This document shows, piece by piece, positions 8,228 through 16,940 of a stretch of 64,000 nt of DNA. Position 1 is the first letter of the stretch; every line of letters starts with the position of its first letter. The stretch is from Streptomyces sp. PH10-H1 (GTDB lineage: Bacteria; Actinomycetota; Actinomycetes; Streptomycetales; Streptomycetaceae). Below the pieces are notes generated by a model. The model saw only the letters and a list, made by a program, of their open reading frames with translations. It was not told the DNA's origin and ran no database searches. A program made the position numbers and the translations under genes. The stretch spans positions 1-64,000 of the forward strand of contig NZ_JASISZ010000030.1 in NCBI RefSeq assembly GCF_030063355.1, read 5' to 3'.

Positions 8228-9393
8228 ATAGCCCAGGTTCTGTGCGTGCTGTACGACGACCCGATCGACGGATACCCCACCTCGTACGCCCGCGAAGACC
8301 TCCCGCGCATCGACCACTACCCCGGCGGCCAGACCACTCCCACGCCGCAGGGCACGGACGTCACCCGCGGCCATCTCCTCGGGAGCGTCTCCGGCGAACT
8401 CGGCCTGCGCCACTTCCTGGAGAGCCGCGGCCACACCCTCGTGGTGACCTCCGACAAGGACCGCGACGGCTCGGTGTTCGACCGGGAACTCCCCGACGCC
8501 GACATCGTCATCTCCCAGCCGTTCTGGCCCGCGTACCTGACCGCAGAACGTATCGCCCGGGCGAAGAACCTGAAACTGGCGGTCACCGCGGGCATCGGCT
8601 CCGACCACGTCGACCTCGACGCCGCCATCGCGCACGGCATCACCGTCGCCGAGGTCACCTACTCCAACAGCATCAGCGTGGCCGAGCACGTCGTCATGAT
8701 GACGCTGTCGCTCGTCCGTAACTGTCTGCCCTCCCATCAGTGGGTCCTCAACGGCGGATGGAACATCGCCGACTGCGTGGCCCGCTCCTACGACCTGGAG
8801 GGCATGCACGTCGGCACGGTCGCCGCCGGTCGCATCGGCCTGGCGGTGCTGCGCCGGCTGGCTCCGTTCGACGTGCGCCTGCACTACACCGACCGCCACC
8901 GGCTCCCGGACTCCGTCGAGCGGGAGCTCGGTCTCACCTTCCACCCCAGCGCCGCCGACATGGCCCCGCACTGCGACGTCATCACCATCAACGCACCCCT
9001 GCACCCGCAGACCGAGGGGCTCTTCGACGACAAGCTGATCGCCGGCATGAAGCGCGGCGCCTATCTGATCAACACCGCCCGGGCCAGGATCTGCGACCGG
9101 GAGGCCGTCGACCCTGCGCAGCGGACAGCTCGCGGGCTACGCCGGCGATGTCTGGTTCCCGCAGCCCGCCGGGACCCGACCACCCCTGGCGCACCATGCC
9201 CCACCACGGCATGACCCCGCAAATCTCCGGCTCCTCCCTCTCCGCCCAGGCCCGCTACGCCGCCGGGACCCGGGAAATCCTCGAGTCCTGGTTCGCCGAC
9301 GCGCCCATCCGCGACGAGTACCTCATCGTCGACAAGGGCGCGCTGGCCGGAACCGGAGCGCACTCGTACTCCACCACTGCCGCCGCCTCCTGA
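8228..9393 (+). pseudogene. fdh: NAD-dependent formate dehydrogenase, multiply mutated
   Basis: Clear homologue of NAD-formate dehydrogenase (D-isomer hydroxyacid dehydrogenase fold; formate + NAD to CO2 + NADH). Seen are V-L-Y-D-D-P near the N terminus, the Rossmann motif G-T-V-A-A-G-R-I-G, and A-G-I-G-S-D-H-V-D. Lesions: the codon where the start is expected is ATA (8228-8230), 8 bases after GAGGAG. A small deletion near 9113 shifts frame before L-R-S-G-Q-L-A-G-Y-A-G-D-V-W-F. A one-base excess near 9170 shifts it again before D-H-P-W-R. The catalytic His in M-T-P-H-I-S-G is Gln. The reading frame is recovered to a TGA at 9391. Non-functional as it stands. Confidence 0.85.
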
Positions 9394-9410
9394 CCCCGCG
9401 GCCCGACACC

Positions 9411-9457
9411 ACCGGCCTCCGCCCACCTCGCAGCACGAGGGGTGGGCGGAGGCCGGT
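9411..9457. terminator. Strong hairpin after the formate dehydrogenase remnant
   Basis: Left arm ACCGGCCTCCGCCCACCTCG (9411-9430) pairs with the right arm at 9436-9457, a 20-bp stem with a two-base GG bulge and a 5-base loop. It follows the stop at 9391 by 17 bases. Confidence 0.8.
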
Positions 9458-9513
9458 CACGACACCGGATCGCGCACGAGGACCGCGCAGGAGGATCGCG
9501 TACAGTCGAGCAC

Positions 9514-10179
9514 GTGAAAGTGATCATCTTTGGTGCATCCGGCATGGTCGGCCAGGGGGTCCTGCGCGAGTGCGTAGTGGATGACCGGGTGGAGAGTGTG
9601 CTGCTGGTGAGCCGTGCACCGCTCGGCCGCAGTCACCCGAAGATCCGGGAAGTGATCCACCGGGACTTCACCGACTTCTCCGCGATCGAGGACGAGTTCG
9701 CCGGTCTTGACGCGTGCTTCTTCTGCCTGGGCGTCTCGGCGGCCGGCCGGAGCGAGGAGGAGTACCGGCGCGTCACCCACGACTACACTCTCGCCGGGGC
9801 GCGGTCGCTCTTCGCGCACAACCCGTCCCTGACCTTCGCCTACGTCTCGGGGGAGGGCACCGACAGCACCGAGCAGGGGCGTTCGCTGTGGGCCCGGGTG
9901 AAGGGCCGGACGGAGAACGACCTGCTCGCCCTGGGCTTCCACGCGTACATGTTCCGTCCCGGCTACATCCAGCCCCGGCACGGAGCGAGGTCCAGGACCC
10001 GCTGGTACCGGTTGTCGTACGCGCTGACGTCCTGGCTCTACCCGGTCCTGCGGCGGCTGGCGCCCGGGTACACCACGACCACCGAACATCTGGGGCGCGC
10101 CATGCTCGCCGTGGTGGACCTGCAAGGCAACGGCGAGCGTATCCTCTACAGCCGGGAGATCAACCGTCTGGGTGCCTGA
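9514..10179 (+). CDS. NAD(P)-binding short-chain/epimerase-like protein
   Basis: 221 residues with an N-terminal Rossmann nucleotide-binding motif, V-I-I-F-G-A-S-G-M-V-G-Q-G (about 3-15), and the general fold of NAD(P)H-binding epimerase-like proteins. The catalytic Y-x3-K of classical SDRs is not obvious; Y-V-S-G-E-G-T-D at about 105-112 occupies the corresponding place. A hydrophobic stretch Y-A-L-T-S-W-L-Y-P-V near 170 may be membrane-associated. GTG start chosen because homology begins at K-V-I-I-F-G. The hexamer TACAGT at 9501 lies 7 bases before it and there is no nearby Shine-Dalgarno sequence, so translation may be leaderless. Monocistronic; substrate unknown. Confidence 0.75.
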   Translation: MKVIIFGASGMVGQGVLRECVVDDRVESVLLVSRAPLGRSHPKIREVIHRDFTDFSAIEDEFAGLDACFFCLGVSAAGRSEEEYRRVTHDYTLAGARSLFAHNPSLTFAYVSGEGTDSTEQGRSLWARVKGRTENDLLALGFHAYMFRPGYIQPRHGARSRTRWYRLSYALTSWLYPVLRRLAPGYTTTTEHLGRAMLAVVDLQGNGERILYSREINRLGA

Positions 10180-10289
10180 CCCGATTCCGGTCCCGGGACA
10201 GCGGTGTCACCAGCGGAAACCGCCGTCCTGGTCGTACGGTTGCGAGCGGTGGGCGATGATCCACTCTCCTCCGATCCCTGGGCGACGCC

Positions 10290-10952
10290 ATGTGCTGGAG
10301 CGCGACAGCCGACCTCGCGGCGGGTGCCGGCATCGCCGCGATCGGAATGGCGTGCGTGACGCGAGTCAGCAGGGTCCGCGATCTGCTGCTCGCCGCGCTG
10401 CCGCTGCTCCTCGGTGCCCACCAGATCATCGAGTCCGTCGTCTGGCGGTCCGGCGGCGGCGCGGGCCCGACCACCACGGCCTGGGCCGTCATCGCTCTTC
10501 CGCTGCTGCCGGTGTGGGTGCCGCTCGCGGTGCTGCTCGCCGCACCGGCGCGCGCCCGGCTCCGGCTGCTGGTCCCTGCCGCTGCCGGGCTCGCCACCGC
10601 CGCGACCCTCGCGTACGCCCTTGTCACCGGGCCCGTGACGGCCGCCGTCCGGGGCCACACCGTCGGCTACGGACTCGGCCTGCCGCACTCGCCGCTGATC
10701 ATTGCGGGATATCTCCTCGCCACCATCGGCTCCCTGCTGCTCAGCGGTGAACCGCTGCTGTGGCTGCTCGGAGTGCTCGTCGCGGCCGGGTCGGTGATCT
10801 GCTCGGCGCTGTGGCGGCTGGAGTTCATCTCCACCGGTTGCGCCTTCGCCGCCGTCGCGTCCGTCGTCCTGTACGCCTGGGTACGGCGGCGCCCCACGGG
10901 TCCCCCGCCGGACGGTATGTGTCGGGTGGATCGTCCGACGAACCGTCACTGA
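10290..10952 (+). CDS. DUF6629-family integral membrane protein
   Basis: 220 residues. The start M-C-W-S-A-T-A-D-L-A-A-G-A-G is the family hallmark. Six to seven hydrophobic segments can be seen at about 8-25, 31-48, 62-83, 90-112, 130-152, 156-172 and 178-198. A conserved H-Q-I-I-E-S-V-V-W motif sits at about 45-53 in the second loop or helix. The polar C-terminal tail has Arg and Pro. No function is established for the family. Start ATG; a GGGCGAC stretch upstream is a weak ribosome site. Monocistronic. Confidence 0.75.
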   Translation: MCWSATADLAAGAGIAAIGMACVTRVSRVRDLLLAALPLLLGAHQIIESVVWRSGGGAGPTTTAWAVIALPLLPVWVPLAVLLAAPARARLRLLVPAAAGLATAATLAYALVTGPVTAAVRGHTVGYGLGLPHSPLIIAGYLLATIGSLLLSGEPLLWLLGVLVAAGSVICSALWRLEFISTGCAFAAVASVVLYAWVRRRPTGPPPDGMCRVDRPTNRH

Positions 10953-11090
10953 CGCGGCGCCCGTGGGCGCGTAGGCCGGATTCGCCCCTTTACGGTTGCG
11001 GCTTCGCATGGCAGGGTCATGCATTCGTTGGTGTGCTCGGGGGGCGCCGTACTTGGGGGTGCGGCGCAACCGACGTCTCTGGGGGATGTT

Positions 11091-13634
11091 GTGCTGTCTT
11101 TCTCGTCTCATCTGCAGTGGTTGCTCCGGCTGCGGTCGCGGGGTCTCGTCCTGATCGCTCTCGCCGCGGCGGTCGCCGCCTTCGTTCCGCTCGCGGGAGC
11201 GGGTGGTCCCGCCGCCGCGGACACCCGCAGAGCGGTGCCCATGGTGGGCGGCACCGCGCCGCCACCCGCTCCGCACCACGGTGTGGCGCCCGCGTCCGCG
11301 ATGGTGCCGATCGCGCCGGTCCTGTCCCGGACCGGCTGGACCGCCTCCGCGAGCGACGAGGAGACGGCCGCCCAGGACAACCGCGCCGCCAACGTCCTGG
11401 ACGGGGACGCCAACACGCTCTGGCACAGCAAGTGGTCGGCGCCCGCCACCCCGCTGCCGCACAGCCTCACCATCGACATGCACCGCACCACCGTGGTGTC
11501 CGCACTCGTCTACCGGCCGCGCGCCGCGGGCGCCAACGGCAGGGTCGGCGTCTACGCCATCGCCCTGAGCGCGGACGGGCAGACGTGGACACCGCCGGTC
11601 GCCACCGGCACGCTCCCCGACGACAGCACCATCAAGACGCTGAACTTCGCCGCCCAGGGAACCCGGTTCGTCCGGCTGACCGCCACCACCGAGGCCGGGC
11701 ACCGCGGTCCGTGGACGTCGGCCGCCGAGATCAACCTGCTGGGCGACCCGGGCCTGCCCGCCTCCGTCGTCGAACTGCCGGTGACGGGCTGGACCGCCGC
11801 GGCCAGCGACGAGGAGACCGCCGCCCAGGACAACCGGGCCGCCAACGTCCTGGACGGCAACGCCGACACGTTGTGGCACAGCAAGTGGTCCGGCACCCCT
11901 GCCGCGCTGCCGCACTCCATCACCCTGGACATGCACCGCACCCAGATGGTGTCCGCGATCAGCTACCAGCCCCGCGCCTCCGGGGTCAACGGCCGTATCG
12001 GCGCCTATGCCGTCGCCACCAGCCTCGACGGGATCACCTTCGGCGCTCCGGTGGCCACCGGAACGTGGAAGGACGACGGCACGGTCAAGAGCGCCAGCTT
12101 CACGGCGGCGGTCACGGCACGGTTCGTGCGGCTCACCGCCACCAGCGAGGCGGGTGGGCGCGGCCCGTGGTCCTCCGCCGCCGAGATCCGGCTCAGCGGC
12201 CCCGCCAATCCCGCCGCGGCCGGCTCCTGGGGCCGGGTCACCGGCTTCCCGCTCGTGCCGGTGGCCACCGCGCTGCTGCCGAACAACAAGCTCCTGGCCT
12301 GGTCGGCGTATGCCACCGACCGGTTCGGCGGCAGCAACGGATACACCCAGACCGCCATCATGGATCTCACCACCGGCCAGGTCACCCAGCGGCGCGTCGA
12401 CAACACCGGTCACGACATGTTCTGCCCCGGCATAGCGATGCTCGCCGACGGCCGGGTCCTGGTCACCGGCGGCAGCAACGCCGCCCGTGCCAGCATCTAC
12501 GATCCGCGCACCGACGCCTGGTCCGCCACCGCGGACATGAACATACCCCGCGGCTACCAGGCCATGACGCTGCTCTCCAACGGCGACGCGTTCGTCCTCG
12601 GCGGATCCTGGAGCGGCGGCCAGGGAGGCAAGGACGGCGAGGTGTGGTCCGCGGCGACCGGCACCTGGCGCAAGCTGTCGGGCGTACCGGTCACGACCAC
12701 CATGACCGCGGATCCCGCCGGGCCCTACCGGGCCGACAACCACCAGTGGCTCTACGGCACGTCCAACGGCCGGGTGCTCCAGTTCGGGCCCAGCAAGCAG
12801 CTCAACTGGATCAGCACCACCGGTGACGGCGCCATCACACCGGCCGGGGTCCGCTCCGACAGCCCGGACGCGATGAACGGCAACGCCGTCGCCTACGACA
12901 TCGGCAAGCTGCTCACCCTCGGTGGCGGCACCGCGTACCAGAACGTCAACGCCACCAGGCGCGCCTACACCATCGACCTCAACAAGGGTCCCCAGCCCAT
13001 CAGTACCCGCACCGGGGACATGACCTTCGCGCGCGCCTTCAGCAACAGTGTCGTCATGCCGGACGGCAAGGTGGCCGTCTTCGGCGGCCAGTCCCTCCCC
13101 GTGCCGTTCAGCGACGCCACCTCGGCCATGACACCGGAGATCTGGAACCCGGCCACCGGCGCGTTCACCCCGCTGGCCACCATGGCCGTGCCGCGCAACT
13201 ACCACAGCGTCGCGAACCTGCTGCCGGACGGCCGAATATTCTCCGGCGGCGGCGGACTGTGCGGCGACTGCGCCACCAATCACTTCGACGGAGCGATCTT
13301 CACCCCGCCCTACCTGCTGAACGCCGACGGCACCGAGAAGCCGCGTCCGGCCATTACGAGTACCCCGCCCGCGTCGGCGGCGTACGGCGCCAAGCTGACG
13401 GTCACGACGAGCAAGCCGGTCACCGCATTCTCCCTCGTCCGCACCGGAGCGGCCACCCACTCCACGGACAACGACCAGCGGCGGGTTCCCCTGGTGTCCC
13501 GTCAGATATCCGCCGGGGTCTACGAGTTGACAATCCCGACCGACCCCGGGGTGGCGACTCCCGGCAACTACCTGCTCTTCGCCCTCGACGCCGCAGGAGT
13601 GCCCAGCATCGCCAGAACGATCACGCTCGGCTGA
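11091..13634 (+). CDS. Secreted galactose oxidase with two tandem F5/8-type C (CBM32) domains
   Basis: 847 residues. A Sec signal peptide (about 1-45; hydrophobic core L-V-L-I-A-L-A-A-A-V-A-A-F, cleavage near A-A-A-D) is followed by two discoidin/CBM32-like repeats (about 82-215 and 233-370) and a kelch-type galactose oxidase domain plus C-terminal beta domain. All active-site residues of the Fusarium enzyme are present: C445 (thioether partner) in H-D-M-F-C-P-G, Y489 in R-G-Y-Q, stacking W507 in G-G-S-W-S-G-G, Y704-H705 in N-Y-H-S and H790 in A-T-H-S. It should oxidise primary alcohols of galactose-type sugars to aldehydes with O2, making H2O2, outside the cell. GTG at 11091 chosen for signal peptide length and the preceding GGGGGA. 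Monocistronic. Confidence 0.9.
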   Translation: MLSFSSHLQWLLRLRSRGLVLIALAAAVAAFVPLAGAGGPAAADTRRAVPMVGGTAPPPAPHHGVAPASAMVPIAPVLSRTGWTASASDEETAAQDNRAANVLDGDANTLWHSKWSAPATPLPHSLTIDMHRTTVVSALVYRPRAAGANGRVGVYAIALSADGQTWTPPVATGTLPDDSTIKTLNFAAQGTRFVRLTATTEAGHRGPWTSAAEINLLGDPGLPASVVELPVTGWTAAASDEETAAQDNRAANVLDGNADTLWHSKWSGTPAALPHSITLDMHRTQMVSAISYQPRASGVNGRIGAYAVATSLDGITFGAPVATGTWKDDGTVKSASFTAAVTARFVRLTATSEAGGRGPWSSAAEIRLSGPANPAAAGSWGRVTGFPLVPVATALLPNNKLLAWSAYATDRFGGSNGYTQTAIMDLTTGQVTQRRVDNTGHDMFCPGIAMLADGRVLVTGGSNAARASIYDPRTDAWSATADMNIPRGYQAMTLLSNGDAFVLGGSWSGGQGGKDGEVWSAATGTWRKLSGVPVTTTMTADPAGPYRADNHQWLYGTSNGRVLQFGPSKQLNWISTTGDGAITPAGVRSDSPDAMNGNAVAYDIGKLLTLGGGTAYQNVNATRRAYTIDLNKGPQPISTRTGDMTFARAFSNSVVMPDGKVAVFGGQSLPVPFSDATSAMTPEIWNPATGAFTPLATMAVPRNYHSVANLLPDGRIFSGGGGLCGDCATNHFDGAIFTPPYLLNADGTEKPRPAITSTPPASAAYGAKLTVTTSKPVTAFSLVRTGAATHSTDNDQRRVPLVSRQISAGVYELTIPTDPGVATPGNYLLFALDAAGVPSIARTITLG
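11334..12203 (+). repeat. Intragenic direct duplication encoding two CBM32 modules
   Basis: Two units offset by 453 bp (starting 11334 and 11787) encode nearly identical stretches, for example A-S-D-E-E-T-A-A-Q-D-N-R-A-A-N-V-L-D-G and L-W-H-S-K-W-S. DNA identity in the first 90 bases of each unit is visibly high, indicating a fairly recent in-frame duplication within the galactose oxidase gene. Confidence 0.85.
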
Positions 13635-13694
13635 CGAGGAGGCGGCCCGGGAGTGCGGCGCGCGCGAGCACGTCGCCTCCCGGAGGGTCAGCCG
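13628..13694. terminator. Long two-tier hairpin between convergent genes
   Basis: Outer arms CGGCTGAC (13628-13635) and GTCAGCCG (13687-13694) enclose inner arms GGAGGCG (13638-13644) and CGCCTCC (13674-13680). It separates the galactose oxidase gene from the convergent meaB gene and overlaps both stop codons, so it probably ends transcription from both sides. Confidence 0.65.
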
Positions 13695-14683
13695 GTACCG
13701 GTCGGCTGGAAGGCGGCGAGCAGGCGCTCGGCGGCCAGGGTCGCGGTGAGTGTGCCGTCGCGGACCTGCCGCTCCAGGGCGGGGGCGAGGCCGCGGACGT
13801 CGGGGTGCTCGCGCATCCGGGCCAGGAGCTGGTCACGGACCATGGACCAGGTCCAGTCGATCTGCTGATCGCGCCGCTTCGCCTCCAGCCGGCCATTGGT
13901 CTGCAGCACGCGCCGGTGCTGTTCGAGACGTTCCCAGACGGCGTCGAGCCCGCTGTTCTCGCGCGCGCTGCAGGTCAGCACGGGCGGTGTCCAGCCGGCG
14001 TCCAGGGGCTGCAACAGCCGCAGCGCGCCGGCCAGTTCCCGGGCTGCCGACGCGGCCTCGCGCTCGTGCGGACCGTCGGCCTTGTTGACGGCCACGATGT
14101 CGGCGAGTTCCAGGACGCCCTTCTTGATGCCCTGCAACTGGTCCCCGGTGCGGGCCAAAGTGAGCAGCAGGAAGGAGTCGACCATGTTGGCCACCGAGAT
14201 CTCGGACTGGCCGACGCCGACGGTCTCGACGAGAACCACGTCGTAGCCCGCCGCCTCCATCACGATGATCGACTCGCGGGTGGCGCGGGTCACGCCGCCC
14301 AGCGTGCCGGAGGTGGGGGAGGGCCGGATGAAGGCCGCGGGGTCCGCCGCCAGCCGTTCCATACGGGTCTTGTCGCCCAGAATGGAGCCGCCGGTCCGGG
14401 TGGAGGACGGATCGACGGCCAGGACGGCGACCCGGTGGCCGAGACCGGTGAGCAGGGTGCCGAGTGCGTCGATGAACGTGGACTTGCCCACGCCGGGCAC
14501 TCCGCTGATGCCGACCCGGCGGGCCGTGCCCGAGTGCGGCAGCAGCTCGGTCAGCAGCCGCTGGGCCAGCTCGCGGTGGGTGGCGCGGGTGGACTCCACG
14601 AGGGTGATCGCCCGGGCGATGTGCGAGCGGGATCCGTCGAGGACGCCCTTGGTGTAGCTGTCGATGTCGATCGTGGGTGCCAT
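13688..14683 (-). CDS. meaB: Methylmalonyl-CoA mutase-associated GTPase MeaB
   Basis: 331 residues, normal length. G3E-family GTPase that gates cobalamin loading and protects methylmalonyl-CoA mutase. Walker A is G-V-P-G-V-G-K-S-T at 61-69; the family motif D-P-S-S-T-R-T-G-G-S-I-L-G-D-K-T-R-M lies around 92-109; switch E-T-V-G-V-G-Q-S-E at about 155-163; and N-K-A-D for guanine recognition at about 199-202. It is the third gene of a mutA-mutB-meaB operon, starting 4 bases after the mutB stop, so translation is coupled. Full length and apparently functional. Confidence 0.95.
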   Translation of the reverse strand: MAPTIDIDSYTKGVLDGSRSHIARAITLVESTRATHRELAQRLLTELLPHSGTARRVGISGVPGVGKSTFIDALGTLLTGLGHRVAVLAVDPSSTRTGGSILGDKTRMERLAADPAAFIRPSPTSGTLGGVTRATRESIIVMEAAGYDVVLVETVGVGQSEISVANMVDSFLLLTLARTGDQLQGIKKGVLELADIVAVNKADGPHEREAASAARELAGALRLLQPLDAGWTPPVLTCSARENSGLDAVWERLEQHRRVLQTNGRLEAKRRDQQIDWTWSMVRDQLLARMREHPDVRGLAPALERQVRDGTLTATLAAERLLAAFQPTGTG

Positions 14684-14687
14684 CGGC

Positions 14688-16940
14688 TCACAACTCGTGG
14701 CCGAGAGTGGTGGCGAGGGTGTTCAGCAGATCGTAGGCGGCGTCCGGGATGACGGTGCCGGGCGGGAAGACCGCGGCGGCGCCCGCCTGGTGGAGGGTCT
14801 CGATGTCCTGCGGCGGGATGACCCCGCCGACGACGATCGTGATGTCCTCCCGGCCCGCCTCGGCCAGTTGCTCGCGCAGCGCCGGCACCAGCGTCAGGTG
14901 TCCGGCCGCGAGTGAGGAGACACCCACGATGTGGACATCGGCCTCGACCGCCTGCCGGGCCACCTCGGCCGGGGTCTGGAACAGCGCGCCGACATCGACG
15001 TCGAACCCGAGGTCGGCGAATGCGGTGGCGATCACCTTCTGGCCGCGGTCGTGGCCGTCCTGGCCCATCTTGGCGACCAGGATGCGGGGGCGGCGGCCCT
15101 CGGCCTCGGCGAACGCCTCCGCCAGCTTGCGGGTGCGCTCCACGCCGGGGGACGTTCCGGCCTCGTCCCGGTACACACCGGTGATGGTACGGATCTGGCC
15201 GACGTGCCGCCCGTAGACCTCTTCCAGGGCCAGTGAGATCTCGCCGACGGTCGCCTTCGCGCGCGCCGCGTTCACCGCGAGCGCGAGCAGGTTGCCCTCC
15301 ATGCCGCCGCCGGGCCGGCTCCCGGCTCCGGCGGCCGCGGTCAGCGCGCGCAGCGCGTCCTGGCAGGCCGCCTCGTCCCGCTCCTCGCGCAGCCGCCGCA
15401 GTTTCTCGATCTGCTGGGTGCGGACGGAGGAGTTGTCGACCTTGAGCACATCGATCTTCTCGTCGGTCGCGACGCGGTACTTGTTGACGCCGATCAGCGC
15501 CTGCCGCCCGGAGTCGATGCGCGCCTGGGTGCGGGCCGCGGCCTCCTCGACACGCAGCTTGGGGATGCCCGCGTCGATGGCCTTGGCCATGCCGCCCGCC
15601 GCCTCGACCTCCTCGATGTGCTGCCAGGCGCGCCGTGCGAGGTCGTGGGTGAGCCGCTCGATGTACGCGCTGCCGCCCCACGGGTCGATCACCCGGCAGG
15701 TGCCCGACTCCTGCTGCAGGAACAGCTGGGTGTTGCGGGCGATACGGGCGGAGAAGTCGGTGGGCAGTGCCAGCGCCTCGTCCAGGGCGTTGGTGTGCAG
15801 CGACTGGGTGTGCCCCTGGGTGGCCGCCATGGCCTCGACACAGGTGCGCGGAACGTTGTTGAACACGTCCTGCGCGGTCAGCGACCAGCCCGAGGTCTGC
15901 GAATGGGTGCGCAGCGAAAGCGACTTGGGGTTCTTTGGATCGAAACCCTTGACGAGCTTGGCCCACAGCAGCCGGGCGGCGCGCAGCTTGGCGATCTCCA
16001 TGAAGAAGTTCATGCCGATCGCCCAGAAGAACGACAGCCGCGGTGCGAAGGCGTCCACGTCCAGCCCGACCTCCAGCCCCGCCCGCAGGTACTCGACACC
16101 GTCGGCCAGGGTGTAGGCCAGTTCCAGGTCGGCCGTCGCCCCGGCCTCCTGGATGTGGTAGCCGGAGATGGAGATGGAGTTGTAGCGCGGCATCTTCTGC
16201 GAGGTGTAGGCGAAGATGTCGGAGATCACCCGCATCGACGGCTGCGGCGGGTAGATGTAGGTGTTGCGGACCATGAACTCCTTGAGGATGTCGTTCTGGA
16301 TGGTCCCCGCCAGCTTCTCCGGGGGCACACCCTGCTCCTCGGCCGCGACGATGTAGAGGGCAAGGACCGGCAGTACCGCACCGTTCATCGTCATCGACAC
16401 GCTCATCCGGTCCAGCGGGATGCCGTCGAACAACTGCCGCATGTCGTAGATGGAGTCGATGGCCACGCCCGCCATGCCGACATCGCCCGTGACCCGCGGA
16501 TGGTCGCTGTCGTAACCGCGGTGGGTGGGCAGGTCGAAGGCGATGGACAGCCCCTTCTGCCCGGCCGCCAGATTGCGCCGGTAGAAGGCGTTGGACTCCT
16601 CGGCGGTGGAGAACCCGGCGTACTGGCGGATCGTCCACGGCTGGTTGACGTACATCGTCGGGTACGGGCCGCGCAGATACGGCGCGATGCCCGGGTAGGT
16701 CTCCAGGAAGTCGAGACCGGTCAGGTCGTCGGAGGTGTACAGCGGCTTGACGCCGATGCCCTCCGGTGTCTGCCACACCAGGTCGTCGTCGTCCTTGCCG
16801 GTGCTCTCCCGCACGGCCGCCCGCCACTGGTCCCCGGTGACGCCGCCACCGGACGTGCCCGCGGCGGTCGTACCTTCCGGCTCCAGGCCGATGTCCGCGA
16901 AATCCGGGATCGGTCCCTGCTGCCCCGTGCTGCCCTGCAT
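14688..16940 (-). CDS. mutB: Methylmalonyl-CoA mutase, large (catalytic) subunit
   Basis: 750 residues. Interconverts (R)-methylmalonyl-CoA and succinyl-CoA with adenosylcobalamin. The N-terminal TIM barrel contains P-T-H-R-G-Y-D-S-D-H-P and G-Y-H-I-Q-E-A-G-A. The C-terminal B12 domain has D628-G-H630-D-R-G633, the lower-axial-ligand motif DxHxxG, followed by V-G-V-S-S-L-A-A-G-H and V-V-G-G-V-I-P-P. ATG at 16940 overlaps the mutA stop (TGATG), with GGGAG 7 bases upstream; a GTG one codon earlier is possible. No cobalamin riboswitch is visible upstream of the operon. Confidence 0.96.
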   Translation of the reverse strand: MQGSTGQQGPIPDFADIGLEPEGTTAAGTSGGGVTGDQWRAAVRESTGKDDDDLVWQTPEGIGVKPLYTSDDLTGLDFLETYPGIAPYLRGPYPTMYVNQPWTIRQYAGFSTAEESNAFYRRNLAAGQKGLSIAFDLPTHRGYDSDHPRVTGDVGMAGVAIDSIYDMRQLFDGIPLDRMSVSMTMNGAVLPVLALYIVAAEEQGVPPEKLAGTIQNDILKEFMVRNTYIYPPQPSMRVISDIFAYTSQKMPRYNSISISGYHIQEAGATADLELAYTLADGVEYLRAGLEVGLDVDAFAPRLSFFWAIGMNFFMEIAKLRAARLLWAKLVKGFDPKNPKSLSLRTHSQTSGWSLTAQDVFNNVPRTCVEAMAATQGHTQSLHTNALDEALALPTDFSARIARNTQLFLQQESGTCRVIDPWGGSAYIERLTHDLARRAWQHIEEVEAAGGMAKAIDAGIPKLRVEEAAARTQARIDSGRQALIGVNKYRVATDEKIDVLKVDNSSVRTQQIEKLRRLREERDEAACQDALRALTAAAGAGSRPGGGMEGNLLALAVNAARAKATVGEISLALEEVYGRHVGQIRTITGVYRDEAGTSPGVERTRKLAEAFAEAEGRRPRILVAKMGQDGHDRGQKVIATAFADLGFDVDVGALFQTPAEVARQAVEADVHIVGVSSLAAGHLTLVPALREQLAEAGREDITIVVGGVIPPQDIETLHQAGAAAVFPPGTVIPDAAYDLLNTLATTLGHEL

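Noticed and set aside
10146..13460. 1104-codon open frame on the minus strand across the galactose oxidase gene
   Set aside because: It is the antisense of a clear enzyme gene, composed of Gly/Arg/Pro-rich low-complexity sequence. GC bias keeps such frames open.
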